Part shown: in pieces, positions 36,732-45,356 of the stretch | Layout: the number at the start of each line of letters is the position of its first letter | How positions within the stretch are numbered: position 1 is the stretch's first letter | Assembly: GCF_012933465.1 (NCBI RefSeq) | Contig: NZ_JABBND010000009.1 | Location: 1 to 64,000 of the forward strand | Source: Actinomycetospora sp. TBRC 11914 | Lineage (GTDB): Bacteria; Actinomycetota; Actinomycetes; Mycobacteriales; Pseudonocardiaceae | Length of the DNA: 64,000 bases | Direction of reading: 5' to 3' | The notes under the pieces: model-generated | Databases searched by the model: none | Told to the model about the DNA's origin: nothing | Seen by the model: only the letters and a program-made list of their open reading frames with translations | Position numbers and translations under genes: made by a program

Positions 36732-37688
36732 GTGCCGATCGGGCCCGTGGACGGGCAGCAGGTCCCCCGGTTCGCCGGGCCGGCCACGTTCGCGCGCCTG
36801 CCCCGGCTCGACGAGGTGTCCCGGGCGGACGTCGCGATCGTCGGGCTGCCGTTCGACGCCGGCGTGAGCTACCGGCCCGGGGCGCGGTTCGGCCCGGCCC
36901 ACATCCGGGCGTCGTCGCGGCTGCTGCGGCCCTACCACCCGGCGGTCGGAGTGTCGCCGTTCGCGTCCCTGCAGGTCGCCGACGCCGGTGACCTCGCCCT
37001 CAACCCGTTCTCGATCGACGAGGCACTCGGCGCCGCCCGGGACGGGATCACCGCGCTCGCGCAGGACGGGGCCACCGTCGTCGGCCTCGGCGGCGACCAC
37101 ACCCTCGCCCTGCCGGCCCTGCGCGCCCTGGCCGCGCTCCACGGCCCGCTCGCCGTGCTGCACTTCGACGCCCACCTCGACACCTGGGACACCTACTTCG
37201 GCGCGCCCTACACGCACGGCACCCCCTTCCGCCGGGCGAGCGAGGAGGGGCTGATCGACCAGGAGCGGTCGATGCACGTCGGGATCCGCGGGCCGCTGTA
37301 CTCCGCGGCCGACCTCGACGACGACTCCCGGCTGGGCTTCGCGGTGATCCGCGCCGACGACTACGAGACCGACGGCGTCGCCCGCGCCGTGGAGCGGATG
37401 CGCCGCCGGCTCGCCGGCGGACCGGTGTACGTGTCGGTGGACATCGACGTCCTCGACCCGTCCGCCGCGCCCGGCACCGGCACCCCCGAGGCGGGCGGTC
37501 TCACGTCGCGGGAACTGCTGCACTCGCTGCGCGGACTCGCTCCGACGGGAGATCAGGCGGGCCTCGACGTCGTCGGGATCGACGTCGTCGAGGTCGCGCC
37601 CGCCTACGACCACGCCGAGATCACCGGCATCGCCGCCGCGCACGTGGTCTACGACCTGCTCGCCGTGCTGGCGGCGACCCGGGGCTGA
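36732..37688 (+). CDS. Ureohydrolase (agmatinase/guanidinobutyrase type)
   Basis: 318 aa arginase-superfamily enzyme with dinuclear manganese ligands [17 protein letters not shown] and [11 protein letters not shown]. It removes urea from a guanidino compound. The usual automatic name is agmatinase (SpeB), but the next two genes encode an amidase and an amino-acid 2-monooxygenase, which favours 4-guanidinobutyrate as substrate (inference). GTG 36732; nine bases after the GlxA-like stop, 21 bases before the nitrilase. Confidence 0.88.
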   Translation: MPIGPVDGQQVPRFAGPATFARLPRLDEVSRADVAIVGLPFDAGVSYRPGARFGPAHIRASSRLLRPYHPAVGVSPFASLQVADAGDLALNPFSIDEALGAARDGITALAQDGATVVGLGGDHTLALPALRALAALHGPLAVLHFDAHLDTWDTYFGAPYTHGTPFRRASEEGLIDQERSMHVGIRGPLYSAADLDDDSRLGFAVIRADDYETDGVARAVERMRRRLAGGPVYVSVDIDVLDPSAAPGTGTPEAGGLTSRELLHSLRGLAPTGDQAGLDVVGIDVVEVAPAYDHAEITGIAAAHVVYDLLAVLAATRG

Positions 37689-37709
37689 CACCGGAGGAGG
37701 CTGGACGGC

Positions 37710-38435
37710 ATGCGGATCGCGGTCTGGCAGGCGCGGGGTCCCGACGCCGGGTCGGTGCGGCTCGCCGACGCGGCCGCCCGGGCCGCGGCGGCCGGGGCCG
37801 ACGTCCTCGTCACCCCCGAGCTGTTCACCACCGGGTACGGCAGGCCGTTCGGCCCACCGGACCCGGGCCTCGTCGGGCGCTGGCAGGAGATCGCGGCCGA
37901 GCAGCGGATCGCGCTCGTCGCCTCGGAGCCGCACGAGGGCCGCATCACGGCCGTCGTCGTGCGCACCGACGGCACCGTCGCCGGCCGCTACGTGAAGACC
38001 CACCTCTGGGGCGACGACGAGCGCGCGGCGTTCACCCCGGGCGACGGGACGCCGCTGCTGGTGGAGCTCGCCGGCCTGCGCTGCGGGGTGGTCGTCTGCT
38101 ACGACGTCGAGTTCCCCGAGGTCGTCCGCGGCCTCGCCCTCGCCGGGGCGCAGGCGGTGCTGGTCCCCACGGCGCTCGACGACGAGGCCGTCGCGCGGGT
38201 GCTGGTGCCGGCGCGGGCGATGGAGAACCGCGTCGCGATCGCGTACGCCAACCAGGTCGGACCGGGGTTCTGCGGGGCCTCGGTGATCGTCGGCCCGGAC
38301 GGCCGGGACCTCGCCCGGGCCGGGCGCGACGCCGAGGAGCTGATCGTGGCCGACGTCGTCGCCGCTGACCTGGAGCGGGCCCGCGGGCTGGGCGACTACC
38401 TCGCGGACCGGCGGCGGGAGACCTACCGGTGGTGA
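37710..38435 (+). CDS. Nitrilase-superfamily amidohydrolase (DavA-like)
   Basis: 241 aa carbon-nitrogen hydrolase. The catalytic triad is visible: Glu in VTPELFTTGYG, Lys in GRYVKTHLWGDDE and Cys in VVVCYDVEFPEVVRGLA. Sequence texture and length match DavA (5-aminovaleramide amidase) and 4-guanidinobutyramide amidases. ATG 37710 follows GGAGGAGG. Directly followed by the flavin monooxygenase whose amide product it would hydrolyse. Confidence 0.88.
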   Translation: MRIAVWQARGPDAGSVRLADAAARAAAAGADVLVTPELFTTGYGRPFGPPDPGLVGRWQEIAAEQRIALVASEPHEGRITAVVVRTDGTVAGRYVKTHLWGDDERAAFTPGDGTPLLVELAGLRCGVVVCYDVEFPEVVRGLALAGAQAVLVPTALDDEAVARVLVPARAMENRVAIAYANQVGPGFCGASVIVGPDGRDLARAGRDAEELIVADVVAADLERARGLGDYLADRRRETYRW

Positions 38436-38442
38436 CCGACGC

Positions 38443-40116
38443 GTGGTGACCGATCCCGGGCCGTCGATGCTGGTCCCCGACTTCCCGTTCCCCTACGACA
38501 CCCACCTCGCCCACCCGGCCGGGCTCGGCGCGGTGCCCGTCGAGGCGCGCGGCACCGAGGTCGCGGTCGTCGGGGCCGGCATGGCCGGGCTCGTCGCGGC
38601 CTACGAACTGATGCGGCTCGGGCTGCGCCCCGTCGTCTACGAGGCGGGCGAGATCGGCGGCCGGCTGCGCTCGCAGGCCTTCCCGGGGACGCCCGGCGCG
38701 GTCGCCGACCTCGGGGGCATGCGCTTCCCCGCCTCCGGCCGGGCGTTCGGGCACTACCTGCGCATCCTCGACGTCCGGACCTCGCCGTTCCCCAACCCGC
38801 TCGCCCCGCAGACCCCGTCCACCGTGATCGAGCTCGGCGGACAGCCCTACTACGCGGAACGTCCCGAGGACCTGCCGCCGGTGTTCGGCGAGGTCTCGCG
38901 GGCCTGGGCGACCGCGCTCGCGGACGGCGCGGAGCTGCCCGCCCTGCGGGCGGCGGTCGCCGCCCGGTCCCCCGCGGCGATCAAGCAGATCTGGGACCGG
39001 CTCGTCCCCCGGCTCGACGACGAGAGCTTCTCGGGTTTCCTGGCCCGCTCGCCGTCGTTCGCCTCGTTCTCGCACCGCGAGCTGTTCGGCCAGGTCGGTT
39101 TCGGGACCGGCGGCTGGGACACCGACTTCCCGAACTCGATGCTGGAGATCCTGCGCGTCGTGGCCACCGACGCCGACGACCAGCACGTCCGCATCCACGG
39201 CGGCGCGCAGTCGGTGCCGCTGGGGCTGTGGCGGCGGGCGCCGTCGTCGCTGGTGGGGTGGACGCCCGGCGCGTCGCTGGAGTCGCTGCACGGCGGCTCA
39301 CCGCGGCCGGCGGTCCGGGCGTTGCGGCGCCTCGACGACGGTCGGATCGGGGTCCTCGACCGCTGGGGCACGGAGCGGCCGTACGCCGCGGTGATCTCGA
39401 CGGTGCAGTCGTGGCTGCTCTCGGCCGGGATCGACACCGACGAGTCGCTGTTCAGCCAGGACCTGTGGCGGGCGCTCGAGCGGTCGCACTACATGCAGAG
39501 CTCGAAGACGTTCGTGCTGGTGGACCGGCCGTTCTGGCGCGACCGCGACCCGGCGTCGGGCCGCCACGTCATGTCGACGACCCTCACCGACCGCATGACC
39601 CGCGGCACCTACCTGCTCGACGGCGGGGGCGGGCTCACCGACCCGGACGCGGCGACGCGGCCCGCGGTGCTGTGCCTGAGCTACACCTGGAACGACGACG
39701 CCCTCAAGTGGCTCGCGCTGCCCACCGACGAGCGGGTGCGGCTGATGCTGCACTCGCTGCGCCAGATCTACCCCGACCTCGACGTCGCCTCGCACATCCT
39801 CGGCGAGCCGATCACGATCTCGTGGGAGCGCGAGCCGCACTTCATGGGGGCGTTCCGCGGCAACCTGCCCGGGCACTACCGCTACCAGCGGCGGATGTTC
39901 ACCCACTTCGTGCAGGACGCCTTCCCGCCCGAGCACCGCGGCCTGTTCCTGGCCGGCGACGACATCTCGTTCACCCCCGGGTGGGCCGAGGGCGCGGTGC
40001 ACACGGCCCTGAACGCGGTGTGGGGGGTGGTGCACCAGCTCGGCGGCCGCTCGGCGCCGGGCAACCCGGGGCCCGGGGACCGGTTCGCCGAGCTGGCGCC
40101 GGTGGAACTGACGTGA
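38443..40116 (+). CDS. Flavin amino-acid 2-monooxygenase (DavB/arginine 2-monooxygenase-like)
   Basis: 557 aa FAD amine-oxidase fold. Dinucleotide motif VAVVGAGMAGLVAAYELM (about 34-51), then the family hallmarks GGRLRSQAFPG, DLGGMRFPASGRAF with the substrate-carboxylate Arg, FGQVGFGTGGWDTDFPNSM, and AGDDISFTPGWAEGAV. The sequence closely resembles Pseudomonas DavB (lysine 2-monooxygenase), which oxidatively decarboxylates an amino acid to an amide. With a DavA-like amidase and a ureohydrolase upstream, arginine is the likelier substrate here; lysine remains possible. GTG 38443 or 38446. Confidence 0.9.
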   Translation: MVTDPGPSMLVPDFPFPYDTHLAHPAGLGAVPVEARGTEVAVVGAGMAGLVAAYELMRLGLRPVVYEAGEIGGRLRSQAFPGTPGAVADLGGMRFPASGRAFGHYLRILDVRTSPFPNPLAPQTPSTVIELGGQPYYAERPEDLPPVFGEVSRAWATALADGAELPALRAAVAARSPAAIKQIWDRLVPRLDDESFSGFLARSPSFASFSHRELFGQVGFGTGGWDTDFPNSMLEILRVVATDADDQHVRIHGGAQSVPLGLWRRAPSSLVGWTPGASLESLHGGSPRPAVRALRRLDDGRIGVLDRWGTERPYAAVISTVQSWLLSAGIDTDESLFSQDLWRALERSHYMQSSKTFVLVDRPFWRDRDPASGRHVMSTTLTDRMTRGTYLLDGGGGLTDPDAATRPAVLCLSYTWNDDALKWLALPTDERVRLMLHSLRQIYPDLDVASHILGEPITISWEREPHFMGAFRGNLPGHYRYQRRMFTHFVQDAFPPEHRGLFLAGDDISFTPGWAEGAVHTALNAVWGVVHQLGGRSAPGNPGPGDRFAELAPVELT

Positions 40117-40199
40117 CCGCTGCGGATCTCGCGGACCGTGTCGCGCTGCACGAGCTGGTGTCCCGGCACAGCAGGGATGGCGCATCCGGCGTCGGGTGA
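40113..40199 (+). pseudogene. Truncated NTF2/SnoaL-like gene start
   Basis: GTG 40113 overlaps the monooxygenase stop (GTGA), the coupling mode used throughout the window, and encodes TAADLADRVALHELVSRHS before diverging and stopping after 28 codons. The segment looks like the first helix of a SnoaL/NTF2-like protein. The rest is missing, and the SOS-controlled 13E12-type gene begins 135 bases on. Interpretation as a gene broken by insertion or deletion is inference from a very short match. Confidence 0.4.
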
Positions 40200-40314
40200 T
40201 CCGGCGTCGGCGGCGGCTGCTGGAGCGGTAGCGGCGCGTGCGGGGCATCGTGATCGGATCGTGATCATCTGGCTCGCGTCGAGCTGGGCGGGTGGCGCTG
40301 TGACTGTCAGACCC

Positions 40315-40330
40315 TCGAACTAGTGTTCGA
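40315..40330. promoter_or_regulatory. LexA SOS box upstream of the DUF222/HNH gene
   Basis: TCGAACTAGTGTTCGA is a perfect 16-base palindrome and an exact match to the actinobacterial LexA consensus TCGAAC-N4-GTTCGA. It ends three bases before the ATG. The internal TAGTGT (40321-40326) is a good -10 seven bases from the ATG, so LexA would cover the promoter of a leaderless transcript. Confidence 0.88.
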
Positions 40331-40333
40331 TCC

Positions 40334-42484
40334 ATGACGGTGGCGGTGAGCTGGCAAGCCGAGCCCGACGAGGAACCCCTCGCCGAGGTCGTCGAGCTGC
40401 CCTGCCCCGACGTCGAGCACCTGCACGACCCCGCGGAGCTGCCCCCACCGGCGCTGCTGCTGGCCGCCGACCCCGTGGAGCTGCCCGGCCAGTGGGTCGA
40501 CGCCGGGATGAGCGCCTGGTTCGCCCACACGAACCGGACCACCCTGGCTCTCGCCCGCTGGATGCTGGAGACCAGCCGGGCCCAGGCCGGCACCCGCGAA
40601 CGTGTCCACGGCCGTCGCCGCGCCGGGAAGATCGTCGCCGCCTCCCTGGGCTGGTCGGAGGCCTACGCGGCGCAACGCATCGAGTTCGCCCGCCAGGTCC
40701 TCGAACGCCTCCCCGCCCTCGGCGAGGCCATGGCCGACGGCCGGCTCGAGGAGCGCAAGGCCGGGCTGTTCACCAGCGCCCTCGCCGATCTCGACACAGC
40801 CCAGGCCCGCACCGTCGTCGAGCGGGTGCTGCCCGACGCGCCCCGGCTGCCCTTCGGGGTGCTGCGCGCCCGCATCGAGGCCGCCGCGGAAGCCGTCGAC
40901 TCCGACTGGGCCGCCGCCTGGCGCGCTGCGGCCATCGCCCGCCGGCGCGTCACCTTCCGCGTCGCCCCGTCCGGAGCTGCCGAGCTGTGCGGGCTGGACC
41001 TGCCCGAGGAACCCGCCCAGGACGCGCACGACCGCATCGTCGCCCTCGCCCGCGCCGTGGCCCGCCGACTGCGTGCCGCCGGAGCGGACGCCCCCATCGG
41101 GCCGATCCGCTCCGAGGTCATGCTCACCCTCACCGGCCCCGACGGCGCGGGTATGTGGGACGCCGACGTCGTCGAGCACGTGGTGTCGCGCTTCGGCGAC
41201 GACAGCGACGGCGGCGCCGACCCTGACGACCCCGACGACGGGCCGGACGACGAGGGACCCGACGACGAGGGACCCGACGACGAGGGACCCGACGACGAGG
41301 GACCCGACGACGAGGGACCCGATGACGAGGGACCCGATGGCGGGCCTGAAGACGACAGGGCCCGGGACGACGAGCCCGACACCGACGAGCCCGACGACCT
41401 CGGGTCCCGCGAGAGACCGTCGCAGGCGTCCGGCCCAGACGACGCCGCACGGGAGAAGCAGCCGACGCCCTGGCGGGTGCCGTTCGTCCCGCGGGTCGCG
41501 CTGCGGGTCGGCCTGGCCACGGTGCTCGGCCTCGACCGGCGCCCGGGCCACCTCCCCGGACGCGGCCCGGTCACCAACCAGGTCGCGATCTCCATGGCCT
41601 GGAACCGCCCCCACAGCACCTTCCGGCTGCTGCTCTACGACCCCGACGGCGCCCTCGACCACGTCCTCACCGTCCGCCCACCGCGGAACGGTCCGCCGCC
41701 CCCGCACGCCGCGCAGCGGCGCCACCACGTCGTCGAGCTCACCGCCTACACCCACGAGCTCGACGCCCCCACCGCCGCGCTCGCCGACCCGACCCGTGGC
41801 GAGCTGCCGGGGCCGACCCCGCGCGACGCCCTGGTACCCGGCGACGCCCTGACCCTGCTCGAGCGGGCCGGCCGCGCGCTGAAGCGTGCGCGGGCACGTC
41901 CGCCGGAGGAGCACCCTGCCCGCACCGAAGCCGAGGTCGGCAACCGCTTCCCGAGCGCCGAGCTGCGGGCCTGGATTCAGGCCCGCGACCGCACCTGCCG
42001 CCACGTGGCCTGCACCGCCGACGCGATCGGCTGCGACGTCGACCACACGGTGGCCGTCGTCGACGACGGCCGCACCGAAGCCGGTGACCTCGGTCCGTTC
42101 TGCCGCCGCGACCACGCGTTCAAGCACGATCCCGACAGCGGCTGGACCGTCCGGCAACCCAGGCCCGGTCGCTTCGAATGGACCTCGCCGACCGGCCGGC
42201 TGCACATCAAGGAGCCCGAGCCGTACGACCCGCTGCCCGATCCCGTCCCGCGCACCGACCCTGACCACCACTACCTGCTCGGCCTCACCAGCGAGCCGCC
42301 GCCGCCCGCCCCGCCGCCGGGCAGCCCCCGCCGCAACAAGCACGGCTTCCTCACCCGAGCCGCCCTCGACACCGCGGCACATCTACGCCGGCGCGCCCGC
42401 GAGCAGCCCCGGCCCGCCACCGAGACCGAGACCGAGACCGACCCGAACCCGGATGAGCGCTTTCCCGAGGAGCCGCCCTTCTAG
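40334..42484 (+). CDS. DUF222/HNH endonuclease protein (13E12 repeat family)
   Basis: 716 aa. Helical DUF222 domain in the first about 270 residues (LARWMLETSRAQAGT.., GWSEAYAAQRIEFARQVLERLPALGEAMADGRL), an acidic spacer holding six DDEGP repeats (about 305-334), a second conserved part, then an HNH nuclease (about 545-590) with CRHVAC, CDVDHTV and LGPFCRRDHAFKH. This is the family of mycobacterial REP13E12 proteins, multi-copy and thought to be mobile; biochemical function is not established. A perfect SOS box lies at the start codon. No Shine-Dalgarno is present, fitting a leaderless mRNA. Longer than typical members, mainly from the spacer. Confidence 0.92.
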   Translation: MTVAVSWQAEPDEEPLAEVVELPCPDVEHLHDPAELPPPALLLAADPVELPGQWVDAGMSAWFAHTNRTTLALARWMLETSRAQAGTRERVHGRRRAGKIVAASLGWSEAYAAQRIEFARQVLERLPALGEAMADGRLEERKAGLFTSALADLDTAQARTVVERVLPDAPRLPFGVLRARIEAAAEAVDSDWAAAWRAAAIARRRVTFRVAPSGAAELCGLDLPEEPAQDAHDRIVALARAVARRLRAAGADAPIGPIRSEVMLTLTGPDGAGMWDADVVEHVVSRFGDDSDGGADPDDPDDGPDDEGPDDEGPDDEGPDDEGPDDEGPDDEGPDGGPEDDRARDDEPDTDEPDDLGSRERPSQASGPDDAAREKQPTPWRVPFVPRVALRVGLATVLGLDRRPGHLPGRGPVTNQVAISMAWNRPHSTFRLLLYDPDGALDHVLTVRPPRNGPPPPHAAQRRHHVVELTAYTHELDAPTAALADPTRGELPGPTPRDALVPGDALTLLERAGRALKRARARPPEEHPARTEAEVGNRFPSAELRAWIQARDRTCRHVACTADAIGCDVDHTVAVVDDGRTEAGDLGPFCRRDHAFKHDPDSGWTVRQPRPGRFEWTSPTGRLHIKEPEPYDPLPDPVPRTDPDHHYLLGLTSEPPPPAPPPGSPRRNKHGFLTRAALDTAAHLRRRAREQPRPATETETETDPNPDERFPEEPPF
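41246..41335 (+). repeat. Six tandem 15-bp coding repeats
   Basis: GACGACGAGGGACCC is repeated six times without spacer (the last copy has GAT for GAC), coding (DDEGP)6 in the acidic linker of the DUF222/HNH protein. The near-identity of copies implies recent slippage expansion. Confidence 0.95.
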
Positions 42485-42515
42485 GTCCGCCGCTCGTGGC
42501 CGTTGTCGAGCCCCC

Positions 42516-43106
42516 TCAGACCAGCGTGGTCGGCTTGTGCGAGGGCCGGGTCGTCTCGTAGGCGTCGATGTCCTCGGCGTGGCGCAGGGTGAGCCCGATG
42601 TCGTCGAGCCCCTCCATGAGCCGCCACCGGGTGTAGTCGTCGATCGTGAACGGGACGACGAGGTCCTCGGCGGTGATCGTCTTGGCCTGCAGGTCGACGG
42701 TGAGCTCCATGCCGGGCCGCGACTCGATCTTCTTCCACAGCAGTTCGACGTCGGAGTGCTCGACGGTGGCCGCGAGCAGCCCCGCCTTCGACGAGTTGCC
42801 CTTGAAGATCTCGCCGAACCGCGACGAGATGACCACGCGGAACCCGTAGTCGAGCAGCGCCCACACGGCGTGCTCGCGCGACGAGCCGGTCCCGAAGTCG
42901 GCGCCGGCCACGAGCACCGACCCGTGGCTGTAGGGCTCGGTGTTGAGCACGAACGAGGGGTCGGCGCGCCACGAGGCGAACAGCCCGTCCTCGAAGCCGG
43001 TGCGCGTGACGCGCTTGAGGTAGACCGCCGGGATGATCTGGTCGGTGTCGACGTTCGAGACCCGCAGCGGGGTCCCGATGCCGGTGTGCGTCGAGAACTT
43101 CTCCAT
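42516..43106 (-). CDS. leuD: 3-isopropylmalate dehydratase small subunit
   Basis: 196 aa LeuD; with LeuC it isomerises 2- to 3-isopropylmalate in leucine synthesis. [16 protein letters not shown] near the start, [21 protein letters not shown] and the C-terminal NSSKAGLL region are canonical. ATG 43106 lies 11 bases after the leuC stop, same strand, so one transcript. Confidence 0.96.
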   Translation of the reverse strand: MEKFSTHTGIGTPLRVSNVDTDQIIPAVYLKRVTRTGFEDGLFASWRADPSFVLNTEPYSHGSVLVAGADFGTGSSREHAVWALLDYGFRVVISSRFGEIFKGNSSKAGLLAATVEHSDVELLWKKIESRPGMELTVDLQAKTITAEDLVVPFTIDDYTRWRLMEGLDDIGLTLRHAEDIDAYETTRPSHKPTTLV

Positions 43107-43117
43107 GACGGGTCCCC

Positions 43118-44539
43118 TCAGGCGAGCGTCAGCGTGGTCGGCGACAGGTCCTCGGGCGAGGACAGCGTGCCCCGCACGGCGGTGGCGGCGGCGACGAGCG
43201 GCGACACGAGGTGGGTGCGCCCGCCCTTGCCCTGCCGGCCCTCGAAGTTGCGGTTGGACGTCGAGGCGCACCGCTGGCCCGGCTGGAGCTGGTCGGGGTT
43301 CATGCCGAGGCACATCGAGCAGCCCGCGGAGCGCCACTCGGCGCCCGCCGCGGTGAACACCTCGTCCAGGCCCTCCTGCTCGGCCTGGGCCTTGACCTGC
43401 ATCGAGCCCGGCACGACGAGCATCTGCACCGAGTCGGCGACGTGGTTGCCGCGCAGGACGTCCGCCGCCGCCCGCAGGTCCTCGATCCGGGCGTTGGTGC
43501 ACGAGCCGAGGAACACCACGTCGACCGCGACGTCGCGCAGCTTGGTGCCCGGCTCGAGGCCCATGTAGGTCAGCGCCTTGCGGGTGGCGGCCGCGTCGTC
43601 GTCGTCCATCTCCGCGGGGTCGGGCACCGACTCACCGAGCGGGAGGCCCTGGCCCGGGTTGGTGCCCCAGGTGACGAACGGGGTCAGCGAGTCGGCGTCG
43701 ACGTGGACGACGGCGTCGAACTCGGCGTCGTCGTCGGTGCGCAGCTCCCGCCAGGCCGCGACGGCCGCGTCCCACTCCTCGCCCTGCGGTGCATGCGGGC
43801 GGCCCTTCAGGTACTCGAAGGTGGTCTCGTCCGGGGCGACCATCCCGGCGCGCCCGCCCGCCTCGATGGACATGTTGCACATCGTCATGCGCGCCTCCAT
43901 CGACATGGCGCGCACCGCCTCGCCGCGGTACTCGAACACGTAGCCCGCGCCGCCGCCGGTGCCGATCTGGGCGATGACGGCGAGGATCACGTCCTTGCTG
44001 GTCACGCCCGGGCGCAGCTGCCCCTCGATCTCGATGGCCATGGTCTTGAAGGGCCGCAGCGGCAGCGTCTGGGTGGCGAGGACGTGCTCCACCTCGGAGG
44101 TGCCGATGCCGAACGCGAGCGCGCCGAACGCGCCGTGGGTGGAGGTGTGCGAGTCGCCGCAGACCACCGTCGTGCCCGGCTGGGTGAGCCCCAGCTCCGG
44201 GCCGATCATGTGGACGATGCCCTGGTTGCGGTCGCCCATCGGGAAGAGCCGGACGCCGAACTCCTCGACGTTGCGGCGCAGCGTCGCCACCTGCGTCGCC
44301 GACGTCTCGTCCGCGATCGGCTTGAGGATGTCGAGCGTCGGGACGTTGTGGTCCTCGGTGGCGATCGTGAGGTCGGGACGCCGGACCGGCCGGCCCGCGA
44401 GGCGCAGCCCGTCGAAGGCCTGCGGGCTGGTCACCTCGTGGACGAGGTGGAGGTCGATGTAGAGGAGGTCGGGCTCCTGTCCCTCCCCGTGACGGACCAC
44501 GTGCTGGTCCCAGACCTTCTCCGCGAGTGTGCGTCCCAC
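43118..44539 (-). CDS. leuC: 3-isopropylmalate dehydratase large subunit
   Basis: 473 aa aconitase-family subunit. 4Fe-4S ligands: Cys in [14 protein letters not shown] and two in [15 protein letters not shown]; also [22 protein letters not shown] and [11 protein letters not shown] 44539 ([15 protein letters not shown]) follows GAGGTGAG. Divergent from its probable IclR-family regulator with a 65-base shared control region, the arrangement of Rv2988c/Rv2989. Confidence 0.97.
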   Translation of the reverse strand: MGRTLAEKVWDQHVVRHGEGQEPDLLYIDLHLVHEVTSPQAFDGLRLAGRPVRRPDLTIATEDHNVPTLDILKPIADETSATQVATLRRNVEEFGVRLFPMGDRNQGIVHMIGPELGLTQPGTTVVCGDSHTSTHGAFGALAFGIGTSEVEHVLATQTLPLRPFKTMAIEIEGQLRPGVTSKDVILAVIAQIGTGGGAGYVFEYRGEAVRAMSMEARMTMCNMSIEAGGRAGMVAPDETTFEYLKGRPHAPQGEEWDAAVAAWRELRTDDDAEFDAVVHVDADSLTPFVTWGTNPGQGLPLGESVPDPAEMDDDDAAATRKALTYMGLEPGTKLRDVAVDVVFLGSCTNARIEDLRAAADVLRGNHVADSVQMLVVPGSMQVKAQAEQEGLDEVFTAAGAEWRSAGCSMCLGMNPDQLQPGQRCASTSNRNFEGRQGKGGRTHLVSPLVAAATAVRGTLSSPEDLSPTTLTLA

Positions 44540-44586
44540 CGTCTCACCTCTGCCGTTCCCCACCCCGTAGGCAATCTCACGGAGTG

Positions 44587-44604
44587 GGACTAGTGTGTCG
44601 TCCC
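44587..44604. promoter_or_regulatory. Candidate operator and -10 in the leuC-iclR gap
   Basis: GGGAC (44587-44591) and GTCCC (44600-44604) form an inverted repeat ending at the IclR start codon, with TAGTGT as a candidate -10 inside it (44591-44596). A further GGGAC follows in the first codons. This fits an autoregulated leaderless gene whose product also controls divergent leuCD. Confidence 0.45.
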
Positions 44605-45315
44605 GTGGGACAGACTAGCGGAATCGGCGTGCTCGACAAGGCGGTGGGGGTGCTGCGGGCGGCGGCCGTCGCCCCCTGCGGCCTCGGCGAGCTGTGCGAC
44701 CGGACCGGCCTCCCGCGCGCCACCGCGCACCGCCTCGCCGTCGGGCTCGAGGTGCACCGCCTGCTCGAGCGTGACGCGGACGGGCGCTGGCAGCCCGGCC
44801 CCGCGCTCGGCGAGCTCGCCCACGGGCACCACGACCCGCTGCTCACCGCCGCCGAGGAGATCCTCCCGACGCTGCGCGACCTCACCGGCGAGAGCGTCCA
44901 GCTCTACCGCCGCGAGGGCGGGTCCCGCGTGTGCGTGGCCGCCTCGGAGCCGGCGTCGGGCCTGCGCGACACCGTCCCGGTCGGGGTGCGGCTGCCGATG
45001 ACGGCGGGCTCGGGGGCGCGCATCCTCGCCGCCTGGTCCGACCCGGACGCGGCCCTCGTGGAGGGCCGCACCCCCGCCGAGGTGTTCGGGGCCGAGCCGA
45101 TGGCCGAGGTGCGGCGCCGCGGCTGGGCGCAGAGCGTGGCCGAGCGCGAGGCCGGCGTGGCCAGCGTGTCGGCGCCGGTGCGGGGTCCCGACGGCGGCGT
45201 CGTCGCGGCGGTCTCGGTGTCGGGGCCGGTCGAGCGCATCGGGCGCAAGCCGGGCTCGCGGTGGGCGAACGACCTGCTCGCCGCCGCGCGCGACCTGGAG
45301 AAGGCCCTCGTCTGA
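44605..45315 (+). CDS. IclR-family regulator (NdgR/LtbR type) of leuCD
   Basis: 236 aa; starts [18 protein letters not shown] with helix-turn-helix [19 protein letters not shown] and an IclR effector domain ([30 protein letters not shown]). It aligns in start, length and position with NdgR of Streptomyces and LtbR of corynebacteria, which control leuCD and other amino-acid genes. GTG 44605 has no Shine-Dalgarno but a TAGTGT box eight bases upstream, so it is probably leaderless. Confidence 0.9.
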   Translation: MGQTSGIGVLDKAVGVLRAAAVAPCGLGELCDRTGLPRATAHRLAVGLEVHRLLERDADGRWQPGPALGELAHGHHDPLLTAAEEILPTLRDLTGESVQLYRREGGSRVCVAASEPASGLRDTVPVGVRLPMTAGSGARILAAWSDPDAALVEGRTPAEVFGAEPMAEVRRRGWAQSVAEREAGVASVSAPVRGPDGGVVAAVSVSGPVERIGRKPGSRWANDLLAAARDLEKALV

Positions 45316-45356
45316 CGGTGGCGCAACGGGGTTGCCCGCCGACCTACCCTCGGGTG

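Noticed and set aside
38850-39437. Minus-strand frame inside the flavin monooxygenase gene
   Set aside because: It is the shadow of a strongly conserved FAD enzyme and has no recognisable domain.
41246-41335. CRISPR-like tandem repeats
   Set aside because: Units are 15 bp, contiguous, in frame and without spacers; they are a coding minisatellite. The same holds for 58773-58907.
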